Below, piece by piece: positions 50,511 to 61,260 of a stretch of DNA of 64,000 bases. Made by a program: the position numbers and the translations under genes. This stretch comes from Trichostrongylus colubriformis (Eukaryota; Nematoda; Chromadorea; Rhabditida; Trichostrongylidae), in the NCBI GenBank assembly GCA_963978905.1, contig OZ022256.1:1409501-1473500 (forward strand). Reading direction: 5' to 3'. The notes beneath the pieces are model-generated. The model was not told the DNA's origin. It searched no databases and saw only the letters and a program-made list of their open reading frames with translations. Within the stretch, counting starts at the first letter, position 1, and the number at the start of each line of letters is the position of its first letter.

Positions 50511-50699
50511 CTTAAGGTTTTTGAGGTCCGCCATGCTCAATCGAGCTGGCGCTGAAAGCGGAGCCAATCTCCACATGCACGGCAAATGGCACTTTTAGCA
50601 GGGTCTAGCGTCGCTCAAGTAATGCTCAAATTGTCGTACTTGGCTACTAGAGGGAGGGTCGTCACTCGACAGATGGGTAAGCAAACAGGCAGGACAGAT

Positions 50700-50870
50700 G
50701 CACCCTTGGTTGTGGATGCGTACCTTTGCACCATGATCCCGCGTGCAAGCTAGGAACGCCGTATGTGGCCGCCGTGTGATTGCTCTGGGACCCAACCACA
50801 TACGGTGCGTCTAGCTCGCACGCATCGCGTCGCATGGCGTGCGTACGGTGCAAATTTCTGTCAGGACGTA
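50700..50870. repeat. family H dispersed GC-rich repeat copy
   Basis: Contains CTCTGGGACCCAACCACATA, GGTGCGTCTAGCTCGCACGC and GTGCGTACGGTGCAAA, with an internal inverted CGCCGTATGTGG/CCACATACGGTGCG. Related to copies near 1.2, 17.0 and 51.2 kb. Confidence 0.5.
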
Positions 50871-50916
50871 AAGGTTCACGTCTTCGGTCGTTCATCCACT
50901 GATGAGGGATATGCAA

Positions 50917-51084
50917 GCTCAGTGAAGAGTGTATAGCAAAATTACATAATTTTACCTCACCCCGCTTTACGGTACCTTTTAGAGTGTGATAGGAGGTTGT
51001 ATCGGTTGACTTCCGAAAGGGAGGGACACCGTAAAGCGGGGTGAGGTAAAATTATGTAATTTTGCTATACACTCTTCACTGAGC
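50917..51084. mobile_element. fold-back MITE with AGCTCAGTGAAGAGTG ends
   Basis: Arms of about 60 bp, GCTCAGTGAAGAGTGTATAG through CCTCACCCCGCTTTACGGT, are almost identical inverted copies around a loop of about 45 bp. The near identity of the arms suggests a young insertion. Confidence 0.85.
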
Positions 51085-51129
51085 TCCGGTTATTACTCGC
51101 TGCATCAGTCGAGTGCGTATCATTACGGC

Positions 51130-51406
51130 AAATTTGCGCATCACGGGTTAGGGGCGGCGTATATAGTCTTGAAGCGGTTATCTTGTTTTGCGCCGAGGAG
51201 TAGGATGCGCTAGTCCCTTCAGGACCCAACTGCAACGACGCCTGTAACGCGCACGCCGCAGCCGCGTTGCGAAATCCTGTCTTCGATACACGCTACATCG
51301 ATCACCAATCGTGAAACTTGACTCACGGGTATGATCACCACCTTCTCAACCCTTAATCACCTAGACTTTTGTCAATTTTAACCTGTTCTCCTGACTTTTA
51401 GGGTGT
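51130..51406. repeat. family H dispersed repeat copy
   Basis: Contains CTTCAGGACCCAACTGCAAC and CAGCCGCGTTGCGAAATCC. Abuts the fold-back element at 51407. Confidence 0.45.
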
Positions 51407-51600
51407 TACCCTTATATCAGGATTTCGCATCACGACGAGCGGCGTGCGACGCGGTGTTTGCGAACTATACGCATCGCTAGAGATGGGTTTCAAAGCGATT
51501 ACAGTAATACTAGGAGCGCCTTACACAGATTAGTTGTAAGCGCTTAAGGAATCGCTTCGCTTGCGACACGCCGCGTTGCAAAATCCTGACATAAGGGTAG
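51407..51600. mobile_element. fold-back element with TACCCTTATATCAGGATTT ends
   Basis: The left end TACCCTTATATCAGGATTTC and right end AAAATCCTGACATAAGGGTA are inverted, each followed inward by GCGGCGTG-type sequence. It shares the GCGTTGC(G/A)AAATCC motif with family H, so family H may be decayed copies of it. Confidence 0.65.
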
Positions 51601-51740
51601 ACAACCACTTTGTTATAGGGTTGACCGGTAGTTAAGCTCAATTCCATTCTCCTCAAAAGCTTCAGTGTCATTTTCCTTGAAAGGGTCAGAGAGGAAAGAT
51701 GGAAACGGCGAAATGAATCTGGGGAAAGTGCATTTTTCAC

Positions 51741-52238
51741 CTCTTTGACCATGCACTCAACGTGATTAGTAACCGGAATAGATGCCCCAAGCGCCCTTCG
51801 AAGTTCAGTGAGCACTTTGGGATGATTTAATTCTGTTGAAAGCACCGCGACTTTTTGGGTCATCATTGTAAGTAAGCGATCGAAGCTGTTGAAAAGAAAT
51901 GAGTAAAGACGAAGTGACGAAGACGGATGAGTGTAGGGGTACGAGGCGCTGTTAAGAAAATCCGATGGCAAAAGTACGGATCTCACCCAATGTGTCAAAA
52001 GGCTGAAGCTGTGTTTAGTGCAGAGTAACACATTCAAATCAATTTACTCCCCGATCCCGAGGACACGGCGCACCTCAAAGTGGCTCAATAAACAATCCGA
52101 GGATTTCCTCGAAAAAACCACCCTAATCAGGGACATAATTGGGCGTTTACTCACGTCTTGCTGTTTTGACTGCGAATCGTAAAGACGATGGGGATTGTCC
52201 CGATAATCCCTTCTGTTAACGAATTTCACGGCCTGCAT
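51741..52238 (-). CDS. candidate exons of an unidentified minus-strand gene
   Basis: A first exon, 52238-52155, reads MQAVKFVNRRDYRDNPHRLY then DSQSKQQD and ends GAC|GTGAGT, a strong donor. A second block, 51885-51741, follows TTTCTTTTCAACAG and stays open as FDRLLTMMTQKVAVLSTELN then HPKVLTELRRALGASIPVTN and HVECMVKE before GAG|GTGAAA. The two do not join in that frame directly (phase 0 against a needed phase 2), so an exon is missing or one call is wrong. No family recognised. Confidence 0.35.
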
Positions 52239-52426
52239 TACTCTACCTCGTTTATGGGACGAGCAGTATTATGATTGGGTTGTAAGCAGGAGTAATGATG
52301 AGGATCACTTTTACAAACAACTGCTGAATGGTAGAGGTGGGCAACCATAGGAAGAAACAAACGGGAAACCATTTGTGAGGAGGGAAACCACAGTTTTTTT
52401 GGAAAGGAGGGTTAAAGGCTTCCCGT

Positions 52427-52560
52427 AGGGTGGGCAACTAGTTGAATCTTGAAGAGCAACATATCTCAACTTGACTGATTTGTCAATAACGTCGATGGTA
52501 TACATGTATGAACCTGCAATGTTGATGTCACTTCAACATTCAACCAATTGTCCCCTCTCT
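52427..52560. mobile_element. poly-G-type MITE (family D), G-poor left end
   Basis: GGGTGGGCAACTAGTTGAAT at the left and ATTCAACCAATTGTCCCCTC at the right are inverted ends. About 134 bp, with AACATATCTCAACTTGAC inside. Confidence 0.6.
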
Positions 52561-52614
52561 CCATTGCGGTGGCATCGAAAATGATCATCTGATTGTGAGC
52601 GGGAGACGGGCCTT

Positions 52615-53060
52615 TAGCCTGTTTGCACTGGCGCGCGACAAATTGCGCGGCAAACTGCGCGACGACGCTTCCTACCGGTTCCAAAGAAAAACTCACTGGC
52701 ACGCGCATTCGGCGCGTGTCAGATGACGTCACCTGCTACCCTTGCGCTCCGATGGAAGCAGCCTTCCCGAGACTTTGCCAACACGCACGGGGCGAGTTCA
52801 TGGTGTTTCGGCAATCTTTGCTATGTGATAACTGCGAGAGATGGTATTTTGGTGTCGCGGACCCGTCCAGCCTGCCTGACCCTGCGTAGAAGAAGGAACA
52901 GCCATCTCAAGGTGTTGGTAAAGTGGCAGCAGAGTCATCGAGATCAAAGCGCAATTGTAGCCGCACACAGCATCGCACACGGTCCCTTTGCGCGTAGGCG
53001 GTGACGTCACCCAGCACGCACTGCATGCGCGCACCCGTGGGCATTTCCCTCGTTTTCCCG
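52615..53060. other. GC-rich block open in several frames
   Basis: Contains ATGACGTCACCTGCTACC and its partial mirror GGCGGTGACGTCACC about 270 bp later, together with many GCGCGC motifs. Open frames on both strands overlap. It looks like a decayed fold-back rather than a gene. Confidence 0.35.
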
Positions 53061-53552
53061 CTTCCGACCTTAGTGTTAGTGACCAGGGCGCGAATTCGCA
53101 ATCAGGCGGTTTCAGATCAAGGTGCACAGGCGCTTTGCCAAGTCTAAACTTTCCCATTCTCTCATTAAAATGAGCTCTCGTATATAAAATTTTCAGAAAT
53201 TTGATGACATTGATAGATTCTGCTTTTTTCATTGCACTTTCTCAAAGCCGTACTAATTAGCTCGCAACACATAATATTATTTGATTGTTTCACTCCTTTT
53301 TTAATTGAAAGTTACTTTTTCGATCACGAGGACGGTGTGATGTAACCCATCCATAACTCTCAATAAATATATACTAGTTCGAAAGTAATTAAGTGTGTTT
53401 GTATGTAACATGATCGAATCAAATAGAAAAAAGCGGACTCTGTAACAATGTCATCGAACTTTTCAAAGACATGTCCTAGAAAAAGAGCAATAAGTAATTT
53501 GTGTGATAGTATAGAGGTGTTAACGAATGAAAGGAAAGAAAAGCTCAAATGT

Positions 53553-53780
53553 CTAACGCCGCGTTCATACTTTGCACCGATGACGACAGAGACGGCGTCG
53601 AAATCATGTGCTTGCCGCCGACCGTGGCGGCATTCTGGTAACGCCCCCGATTGTGAAACGCTCGACCCAACCACACTACACTATCATGATCGTGGCGAGA
53701 GCCGAGAATTCGAATTTGAATCTCGACATAGTTTGACACTATGCCGGTGCGTCGGTGCGCAAAGTATGAACGCGGCCTAA
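53553..53780. mobile_element. family B fold-back MITE
   Basis: The ends AACGCCGCGTTCATACTTTG and GCAAAGTATGAACGCGGCC are inverted. The arms carry GACCAC/GTGG..CGGC and GAATTCGAATTTGAATCTCG. A similar interior occurs in 54531-54906 and, decayed, at 14009-14260. Confidence 0.75.
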
Positions 53781-54270
53781 TCACTTCGATCTTGATCCCT
53801 TCCATTACGCTTCGCTTTCCAATCGAAGGTGCCAAGGTTGGCCGCGTCGACGCGCAATATAATAATAAAAAAAGAGGAAAACATTTTAATGATAGAGACA
53901 CTGTTTGAGAATGAAATTTGGGACCGGGACCAGACAAGCACGCATTTCACTGCTGAAACGGTCCCGAGTTAGAGGGCCAAATCGACCCTTTTGTGAAGTA
54001 ATATAGGTAAGATTGGGTCCGATCTATAATGTATCAAACAGCAGGAAGGACAGCCTCTGTAATAAAATCTTTTTTCCAGGTCTTGCACAATTCTTGGCAG
54101 ACAATGAACTAGAATGATAAGTAAGCAATGAAACGAACCGGCGCGTACCATTGCTATTTGGGTACTCATTTACCACAACGGTTGAGTGTTCAGACCAGTG
54201 AATCTCGCCCGACCATATTCGTCCTACTTTTGATTGGGACAAATACTTGTTTGGTTTGCCATTGCAGCTT

Positions 54271-54421
54271 TAGGACGCCTTCATACTTTGCGGTGTGGTG
54301 CCGGTGTCAGGGCGTGGCTGCGTAGTCTCTGCACTTCCGCCTGTACCAATTGCCTCGTTACCTTTGAGGGCAGCCTCACCCTGCTGCAGGCACCACACCG
54401 CAGAGTATGATGACGGCCTTA
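54271..54421. mobile_element. family B fold-back MITE
   Basis: TAGGACGCCTTCATACTTTG..CGGTGTGGTGCC at the left and GGCACCACACCGCAGAGTAT..GACGGCCTTA at the right are inverted arms. Confidence 0.7.
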
Positions 54422-54530
54422 CCACGCCCCTTTGTAGAAATGACCGGATCCGTGCAATGCATCTCTACCCCGCCGGCTAGAGCGGTGACGATAAGATCAA
54501 CGGCTGACTCACTTCTCGTGATAAGCCAGT

Positions 54531-54906
54531 AACGCCGCGTTCATACTTTGCGCACAGACGCCAACCACGACGGGGTAACGCCGCGTTCGTACTTTGCGCA
54601 CAGACGCCAACCACGGCGGCACTCCGCTGAAGCGCTCAGAAAACTCCTGACCCAACCATAACTATGATGATGGTGGCAAGAACCCAGGAATTCAGATTCG
54701 AATTTGACCTAGTATGGCACTATGCCAAGACTCGAATTCGAATTTGTAGACTCTTGCCACGATCATAATACTGTAATGTGGTTGGTTCGAGCATTTTGTA
54801 AACGGAGCGCGTCACCAGAGTGCCGCCGTGGTCGGCGGCGGGCGCATGATTTTGACGTCGTCGCTACCGGTGCCAGCGTCAGTGCGCAGAGTGTGAACGC
54901 GGCCTA
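54531..54906. mobile_element. family B fold-back MITE with duplicated left end
   Basis: AACGCCGCGTTCATACTTTG at 54531 is repeated at about 54576 as AACGCCGCGTTCGTACTTTG, each followed by CGCACAGACGCCAACCACG. The single right end, GTGCGCAGAGTGTGAACGCGG, is at 54886-54906. The centre is a palindrome around GAATTCGAATTTG and CTATGCCA. Confidence 0.7.
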
Positions 54907-55569
54907 AGACTGAGCCTAGGTATAGAGGGAGCTTGTTAGTAAGTAAGCCACTTGAAGAGAATGCAGACGACGGTGTACAAACAGTCACATTTTGCGCGCG
55001 AATTTCAAAACAAGGTCAATGTTTGAAAGCCATTTGATTCGTGCAAGCAACCGCTGGACAGGGTACGAACGAGGAAGTAATTTTCTTTCTGCAGTGATCA
55101 AAGCCTTTGGAGGCCTATTTTCGTCCAAAAAATTCGTCGGAAAACCGGGCGAGTTACCCCACCAGCCATCCGATTATTCCACTGCAATGGACACGACCAG
55201 CACCTCCTTAGCGTATGAACAAAGACAGGAAGCTGGATAAACAACAAATACAACAGCATAAGGAGGAAGGAAGAGGGAATACATAATTGGACAAGATGTT
55301 GTCGTAGTGGGCCTCCTTGTGTGGCTTTTCGGTGAAGCGGCTCTGTTTTTGAATTAAACATGCGTGCAACGGTGAGTAGTCAGCAAACAGTAGGGGGTTC
55401 CAGGTACTACGCTGGGGGGACCGCGCCATAACTCCTTTTTCGGGTGCTGTTGATGTGGATAGCGGAGAGACTGCACTTCTTTGGAAAAGCAATCTCAGGG
55501 GACATGACTGAAAGAACAGGCTTCTCAGAAATGCCTTCTGATACGTCGTTCTCAGCTGAGCTCGCCAGC

Positions 55570-55834
55570 TTAAAGGCAGTGATAGGGGTAATTCGGGTTG
55601 AATATGGAAGGATCATTCAATATGAAGGTCGAGGTGCTCAATAGTACAGAAGTGAAGATATAACCGAATGAAACGGTCAAAACCCGAAAAATAATACGCT
55701 TTTCCCGCCGTTTATTCTCAAAAGAGGCGGGTCGCCTCGAAAAAAGGGGCGGGATGCCATAAAGCAATTGGTTGCTGTTGAAGAAGGCGGCTCTTATAAA
55801 GCCCGGAGGCACCCTTTCTCATCGGAAATTTCGC
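55570..55834 (-). repeat. dispersed repeat family F, copy 2 (reverse)
   Basis: Reverse-complement relative of 36015-36277, running from GGCAGTGATAGGGGTAATTC to TCCGATGAG..AAATTTCGC positions at its far end. Includes AAGAGGCGGGTCGCCTCG. A shorter echo, TTACCCCTATCACTGTCTTT, follows at about 55887. Confidence 0.65.
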
Positions 55835-55899
55835 CACATATTGTCTTTTTAGACCCCTAGCTTTCACCGCTTTTTAGACCACATTACCCCTATCACTGT

Positions 55900-57540
55900 C
55901 TTTGAAAGGCAGAATGATCTTCCAAGATTCCGAGGACGGAAACTAATCCTACCAGTGGCATGAATGTCAAGCAGTAATCCACTTTCGATGCAGGACCTAT
56001 TTTTTAAAATTAGTGCGGGGAAAAAGGTGCGTAGGAATAGGTTTGAACGAGGGGCAACCAGAAGTGTTGGATCTGGAAAAGGCGATGGCTAATGTCACAG
56101 GAAGACTTGAGCTGCGCTCGACCGCGTCGCATTATGGTTGTCAGGTGTTAATGAGTCTGGAACCGGTATCAGGTTATGCGAAAACCATGAACTAGCTCAT
56201 TCTTCTGCATTTTTTTGAGCAGCGCTGGGATGTGAACTGCAATTTCTGATCCGGTCATGGTCGAGGATCTTGGTCGATCAGGGTTCAGCTTCACTTATCC
56301 ACAATGAGGTGCAAAAGAGAAAAATAGTTGATAATCCGAGAAAAGGTGTTTTCGTGTGAACGCCATCTCAAATCTAATCACCACCCGCCGCGAATTTTGT
56401 TTTGGGAAGTGGCTTCAATCAGTGCAAAAGGTCATGAGTTTTGTCAATTCCTTGTAAAGACGATGCAAAACTGGAGGAACTCACACACTATTGGATCCCC
56501 CCCACCCCATAGTTCACTCAATGCTATGGGATGTCACTGTGAAGAAGATTACTAACGCAGTACTCAAATGCTCTTACTTTTTTGAAAAGGTGAGGTATTA
56601 ATAGAGAAAATGCATTTTTCCATCTAAAAAGCTTCATCACGGGGAAACGTGAACCTTCCCCAGTGCTAGTTCCTGAAAATGACGCGGGAAACTACCGAGC
56701 GACCCTTGATTAGCTTAATTTCCGGACGATTATGTGATGTGAACCACATAATGAAGCATATGTGTTAGGCACGAGGGCTGACGGTTGCGGGAGCACCTGC
56801 ACGTCATCGAGGTGTCAAGTTCAGAGCTAATAGGTGGGCCAAATGTGGCTCTCAGACTGACCAACAGAAGTGTTACAGCTAAGATATCCCAACTAACTTT
56901 ATAAACAGTGCAGCTTATTCAATAAAAACCGACTCAGTGAAGGGGTCATAGCAGAATGAATGTAATAGATAGGTATCGATTGATTAAACGTAGTGGAAAC
57001 CAAAGAAAAGGCATGGGTTCATTTAATAGGTGCTTATTAGGTGTGGCAATATCAGTTGAAGCATAACGGACTTTACAGATGGCAATATATGTCGCGCTAA
57101 TTTTCTCTTAAGTCTGACTATAAACGGAAACCTTTTCACATTTACACGACAACTTCCCTTTTATTTATTAAATTAAACTTATTGATTATTAAAAATGAAT
57201 AAGTGACACCGGAACCGAAAAAAGTAATTCGGCAATTGGAACACCAATAGCAGCCAGTATCTCGTATGCCTTATCTCGTGCGGGTTATGGGTTATATCAT
57301 ATATGGGGCGCGAAAGCGTATCAAGCACGTTTTCATATGAGTGCTACATCAAATTAGGGGGCAGGACCGGATAAATTCGCGCAGTGCCGTATAGCTTGAT
57401 GATTAAAGTGTTAGTGTCTCGAATGTGTACATGTGTAATGCTGAAAATCTAATGCTATTGGTAAGGTTCTAAAAGTTGTCCCCTCTTCTATCAGTATGGC
57501 GCCATCACAAATACTATTATTGTTGCAATTTACAGTGGTC
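55900..57540. other. intergenic stretch, no supported gene
   Basis: A 60-codon frame at 56013-56195 and a 75-codon frame at 56328-56555 lack convincing splice context. TTCTAAAAGTTGTCCCCTCT at about 57466 is a solo right end of family D. Confidence 0.35.
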
Positions 57541-57589
57541 TTTCAAACTGTGTGTCTGGTCTTTTAAATAGCTCATGTGGGACGGGGAT

Positions 57590-58090
57590 CTACCATGAAA
57601 TGTGAAAATCGTTTCGTTTCTTCGTCGCACGCAATCACCAGCCAGCTTATTTGTCGAAAGGACTGCTCTCGACAAAGGCAATAACCACGCATCCAACCAT
57701 GCGGCCATTGGGAAAGGAACAATTCGATAAACACCATCTTGCAAGGTTTGAAGGCGCGAAGGCACGCGACATGAAAATTGTTCGCTTGAACAACAGGAAA
57801 TCGCCTTTGCTTCGTCTTTTCGCAAACGTACGTGCTGTAGGTACATAGACGAGCAATTACAATCCTTAAATGCACAATCCTCGGAAAGACTGATCGCAAA
57901 ACAACAGGTCTTTGCTTTGCCCAATTGTGATCGTCACGACGACGCACGGCGCGTCAATCTTACATGTCTTGGTCGTTCTTAATTGCGAATCGGTTTTTCA
58001 GAACATTGGAGGACCTTCCCATATTAAAACACTTGTCCTTAGTCGCATCAAATTTGGTCGAAAAAATGCTCTTCAAGACACCATGTGAGG
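57590..58090 (+). CDS. possible two-exon 3' part of an unidentified gene
   Basis: One frame is open through SFRFFVARNHQPAYLSKGLL, HPTMRPLGKEQFDKHHLARF and DMKIVRLNNRKSPLLRLFAN, and ends at AAC|GTACGT near 57829. After GGTTTTTCAG near 58003 the frame continues in phase as NIGGPSHIKTLVLSRIKFGR then KNALQDTM to a stop near 58087. The splice sites are good and phases agree, but the opposite strand is also open for 135 codons, no start is found and no family is recognised. Confidence 0.35.
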
Positions 58091-58535
58091 ACAATGGTTA
58101 GTTATAGCTGAATCGCAGGGAAGAAAATATATTGAAGCGGCTGGAGAGCTTATAAAAAGGGCTATCGTTTCCTCGCTGACTTGTTTTTGGAGACATGCAT
58201 GGAAGGAAACAGTATGATCAGAGTCACGTGAATCTGTGATATGCAGCGGTCATGCGCAACGCACATCGCGCTTGCTTGGGGCGGAGCGCACCCGTAGCAG
58301 GACTTATACGGAGAGCATGGAGCGCGTCTTTTGCCGCGAATCACAACATACACCCTCTCCTGCACCACCAGCTTGCATTTACTGTATCTATTTAGTGTGA
58401 ATGTTTATTGACGGTGAAGTGATTGCCTGTTTAGAATGCGTCACGCATTTGGCTCCAGTATTGGACGTCAAATCATACATTCTTTGCATATATGTACATT
58501 CGCTTGAGAACAAAAATCAGTGATCAAACTAGTGT

Positions 58536-58733
58536 TTCGTTCCTATTACAAGTCTGGGGTCATTGGGTGATCATGGGCCGATGGGGCTTATCACTATTGC
58601 ACGGGAAATACCCACAGTCAGTTCAGGTAGCAGCTACGCCTCCAACGACTATGGTTCTCCATCTCAGAACTCAAAGGTGGCCGCTAGGAAGAGTGACCGA
58701 AAAAATCTCCTCTGGACATGGGCTGAAAACTGA
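58536..58733 (+). CDS. possible 3'-terminal exon, unidentified
   Basis: After an acceptor-like AACTAG or ATTACAAG, the frame reads LGSLGDHGPMGLITIAREIP, TVSSGSSYASNDYGSPSQNS and KVAARKSDRKNLLWTWAEN to a stop at about 58733. The serine-rich composition looks like protein, but an overlapping frame is open for 110 codons and no family is recognised. Confidence 0.3.
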   Translation, partial: FVPITSLGSLGDHGPMGLITIAREIPTVSSGSSYASNDYGSPSQNSKVAARKSDRKNLLWTWAEN

Positions 58734-58739
58734 ACAAGC

Positions 58740-59940
58740 AAACCTGCTTTGTGCTCATCAACAACTCCCTAACTCTGAGCGAAAAAATCCCTCCCCAACC
58801 TTGCCGCTCCGCATTTTTTCATGACTGAAACAAATGACGGCTCGTGTCAGGAGATAATTAGCTTCCATTACATGTCCTTTTTGAGAAATATGCTGGTCGC
58901 TAGCTGAGCAAATAGCCATAAGCCTAATATTACAAATGAGCATACTCCATCAGAAAATGAGAAGTACAACGAAGGCAGCGAGAGTCGAAGAAGAGTCGTA
59001 GCAAAGATTTGCACTTGTCGAGGCTTTTCCCAGAAATAATCTCGTCTCATTACGGAATGAGAAAATGTGGGAAATGTCATCTTCATTTTCTCAGGGTAGC
59101 CTCCGAAATAAAACTCCTATTCCTTTCTGCAGAAACTTAGGAGCGGTGAAGAGTCTGCCGAATCGAGGATTTTCTTTGAGATATGCATGGAGTGGCTGTA
59201 CTACTGCGAATGGCCGCTGCGCAACCGCGCTGCGTGGTAGTCATCAAGTGTCAATGCGGCTGGAACCGACAGCATATGATAGAAAATCTGTGAAAGCGAG
59301 CTTTTCCTGGTATTTTGAGCAACTCTGGTCGCCCTGCTATCATCATCCGTCGCGGAGCTTCAGGTAATATTTAGGTTTGTTTTTGTAATTACAAGGGAGC
59401 TCTGTAGATATTAAAGGCTTATTTTTCGGCTACATAAACAGACCACATAGAGAAACAAGCTTAATCCCCGAGATAACGAAATGGAAGCTTTTCATCCGGG
59501 GTTTGCTCATCCCATTACATTATCTTGAATGAGATCGTGATTCTTGGGCGGAAAGTAAGAGGGGACAAGCTTGGTGTTGACCAATTCTTCTTCATGCAGC
59601 ATGAACTAGCGTTAGCCTTGGCCCCTTCACGACATTTATGCGTTCCTCCACGAAGGTTGTCTTGATACATCAATGCTTTTACCCTTTTACGACCATATGG
59701 AAGAGTATAAAGTTGGGAGGAGGGTGAGCGGACAATGACGTCATACCCGTTTCCTAATTTCATTCTAAAGATCCACTTGCTGATTCGAACTACTCAGAAT
59801 CATTCTTGATGAAGAGATGGCTCAAAGAAGAATAGGATATAGTCAGTGTAGCTTGTAAATTATAAGTAAACTATGGGTCAAGATAAAATGAAATGAAGGG
59901 CGCGTAAACCGTGCTACCGTAGCAAGAAGGAGTACTGTAG
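58740..59940. other. intergenic stretch with weak open frames
   Basis: A minus-strand frame at 59763-59515 contains YTLPYGRKR (a G-R-K-R that would fit an amidation/processing site) and CREGAKANASSCC. No splice link to the signal-peptide exon at 59954-60022 holds in phase, so it is only noted. Confidence 0.3.
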
Positions 59941-59953
59941 TGGGGGAACGAAC

Positions 59954-60022
59954 CTGTGCGGAGACTGTAAGTACGGCAACGGCAAGAATCAAGGATAAGA
60001 CGGCGAGCATGATGCTTCTCAT
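59954..60022 (-). CDS. candidate signal-peptide exon of an unidentified secreted protein
   Basis: On the minus strand the frame from ATG at 60022 reads MRSIMLAVLSLILAVAVLT then VSAQ and meets CAG|GTTCGT at 59953. A basic start, a long hydrophobic core and an A-x-A-like VSAQ cleavage region are typical of a secretory signal. An in-frame upstream ATG (about 60100) would add an arginine-rich leader. The following exons were not found. Confidence 0.4.
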
Positions 60023-60516
60023 GACGGACCGTGGAGTGCAGAGTGACGACCTCGTGGAGGCGGCGCGACGTCGTCGTTGTCGCCGATCCACCACCACCAA
60101 GCCACGCCCAGCAGCCGCGACGTCATTGACACTTCTACGGCAACATCGTCGTCGTGTGGTCGTCGTTACGAAGCGTTGGATGAGACATTTGGCGAGGGGG
60201 GGGGGGGGTGATTTTGTGCAGCGAGGCGGTGATTCCGGTCAATTTCCTCGAAGTGGATCCCGGGCAATCCCTTAGGATGTAACAAAAGTCTTAATTCTAC
60301 GGGAAAGCCTGCTATTAAAGAAAAAATGGACAGTAAATGGGATTATCACACGGGAGAAAATAGGCCAGTCTGAAAATTTCTGTTCCAATGTTCAAGTCAA
60401 GAAATAATCTGGCATCTTGCAAAATAAATATCGATCGAGAGATGTTCCTACGCACAGAAATTGAGTTTTCCTGGTCCCAAAGCAGTATTTTAATCAGGAG
60501 TTACGCTACATCAGAA

Positions 60517-61103
60517 GGGGGGGGGGGCAACTTGTTGAATGTTGGACGATAACATCAAATTCAGGATCATGCAAGTTTATTTACGTATATTTTATTTTTA
60601 TTTATTTATTTATGCGCTCATAAGACGCGCCTCATGAACAGAAAATTAGAAACAAACAACGCCTGTAGTAATGTATGGTGCACAGGGTACATGTAGGTGT
60701 CGAGCAAAATGGCCACTTCTGTACCACCTCCTCAACGGGACTCGAACTCGACTCCCCTCCCCCCCCCCTCCATCTGCATAACCTCTACAGCATCAGTAAC
60801 TATTGCCGATATGGTACTACTACGTATTTTATTTCAGGAATTTTTATCTGATTTTTCGAATTCAGTCAAATTTTCCTACATTACTGGGTCAGCTGACGGC
60901 ACGATTCGCTAATCATCTCGCATAGGATCAGTGCTACTTCGGCAATACGATTCCCCCCACCCTCTCCCCTCCGCCATCCGGCCGTCAAATACGACCCCCC
61001 GTCGAGAAATCTACTCCTAGGGCACCCTGTTGGTACATTACTGATAGGTCAATCATGCAAAGGCATGTTACCGCTCCACATACACGTTGCCCCCCCCCCC
61101 CCC
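60517..61103. mobile_element. poly-G MITE (family D) interrupted by a family E element
   Basis: The left end GGGGGGGGGGCAACTTGTTG..AATGTTGG (60517) and right end CAAAGGCATGTTACCGCTCC..ACGTTGCCCCCCCC (to 61103) are the two ends of one family D element. They are separated by an AT-rich stretch (TTTATTTATTTATTTATG) and the family E element at 60683-61029. Confidence 0.55.
60683..61029 (+). repeat. dispersed element family E, copy 2 (nested)
   Basis: Begins CAGGGTACATGTAGGTGTCG and ends GGGCACCCTG. Inside are AGCAAAATGGCCACTTCTGT, ATAACCTCTACAGCATCAG and GGCCGTCAAATACGACCCCC. It is inverted relative to the next copy. Confidence 0.65.
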
Positions 61104-61260
61104 TGTTCACAGAACCCTAGAAATCGAAGTGGACTGGTAGAGACAGTTATGCTGACTGATTTTGATATTGACAGCAATGAAGAGTCGTAGCTGGGGTGGC
61201 TGTAAGGAAAAGCTGACTTGGCTAGTGATGTAGCCGAAGCACATAACTCTGACTTGAAGT

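Noticed and set aside
57517..57947. Minus-strand 124-135-codon frames as a gene
   Set aside because: The plus strand over the same bases has matching splice sites and phase. The minus frames have none and no family match.
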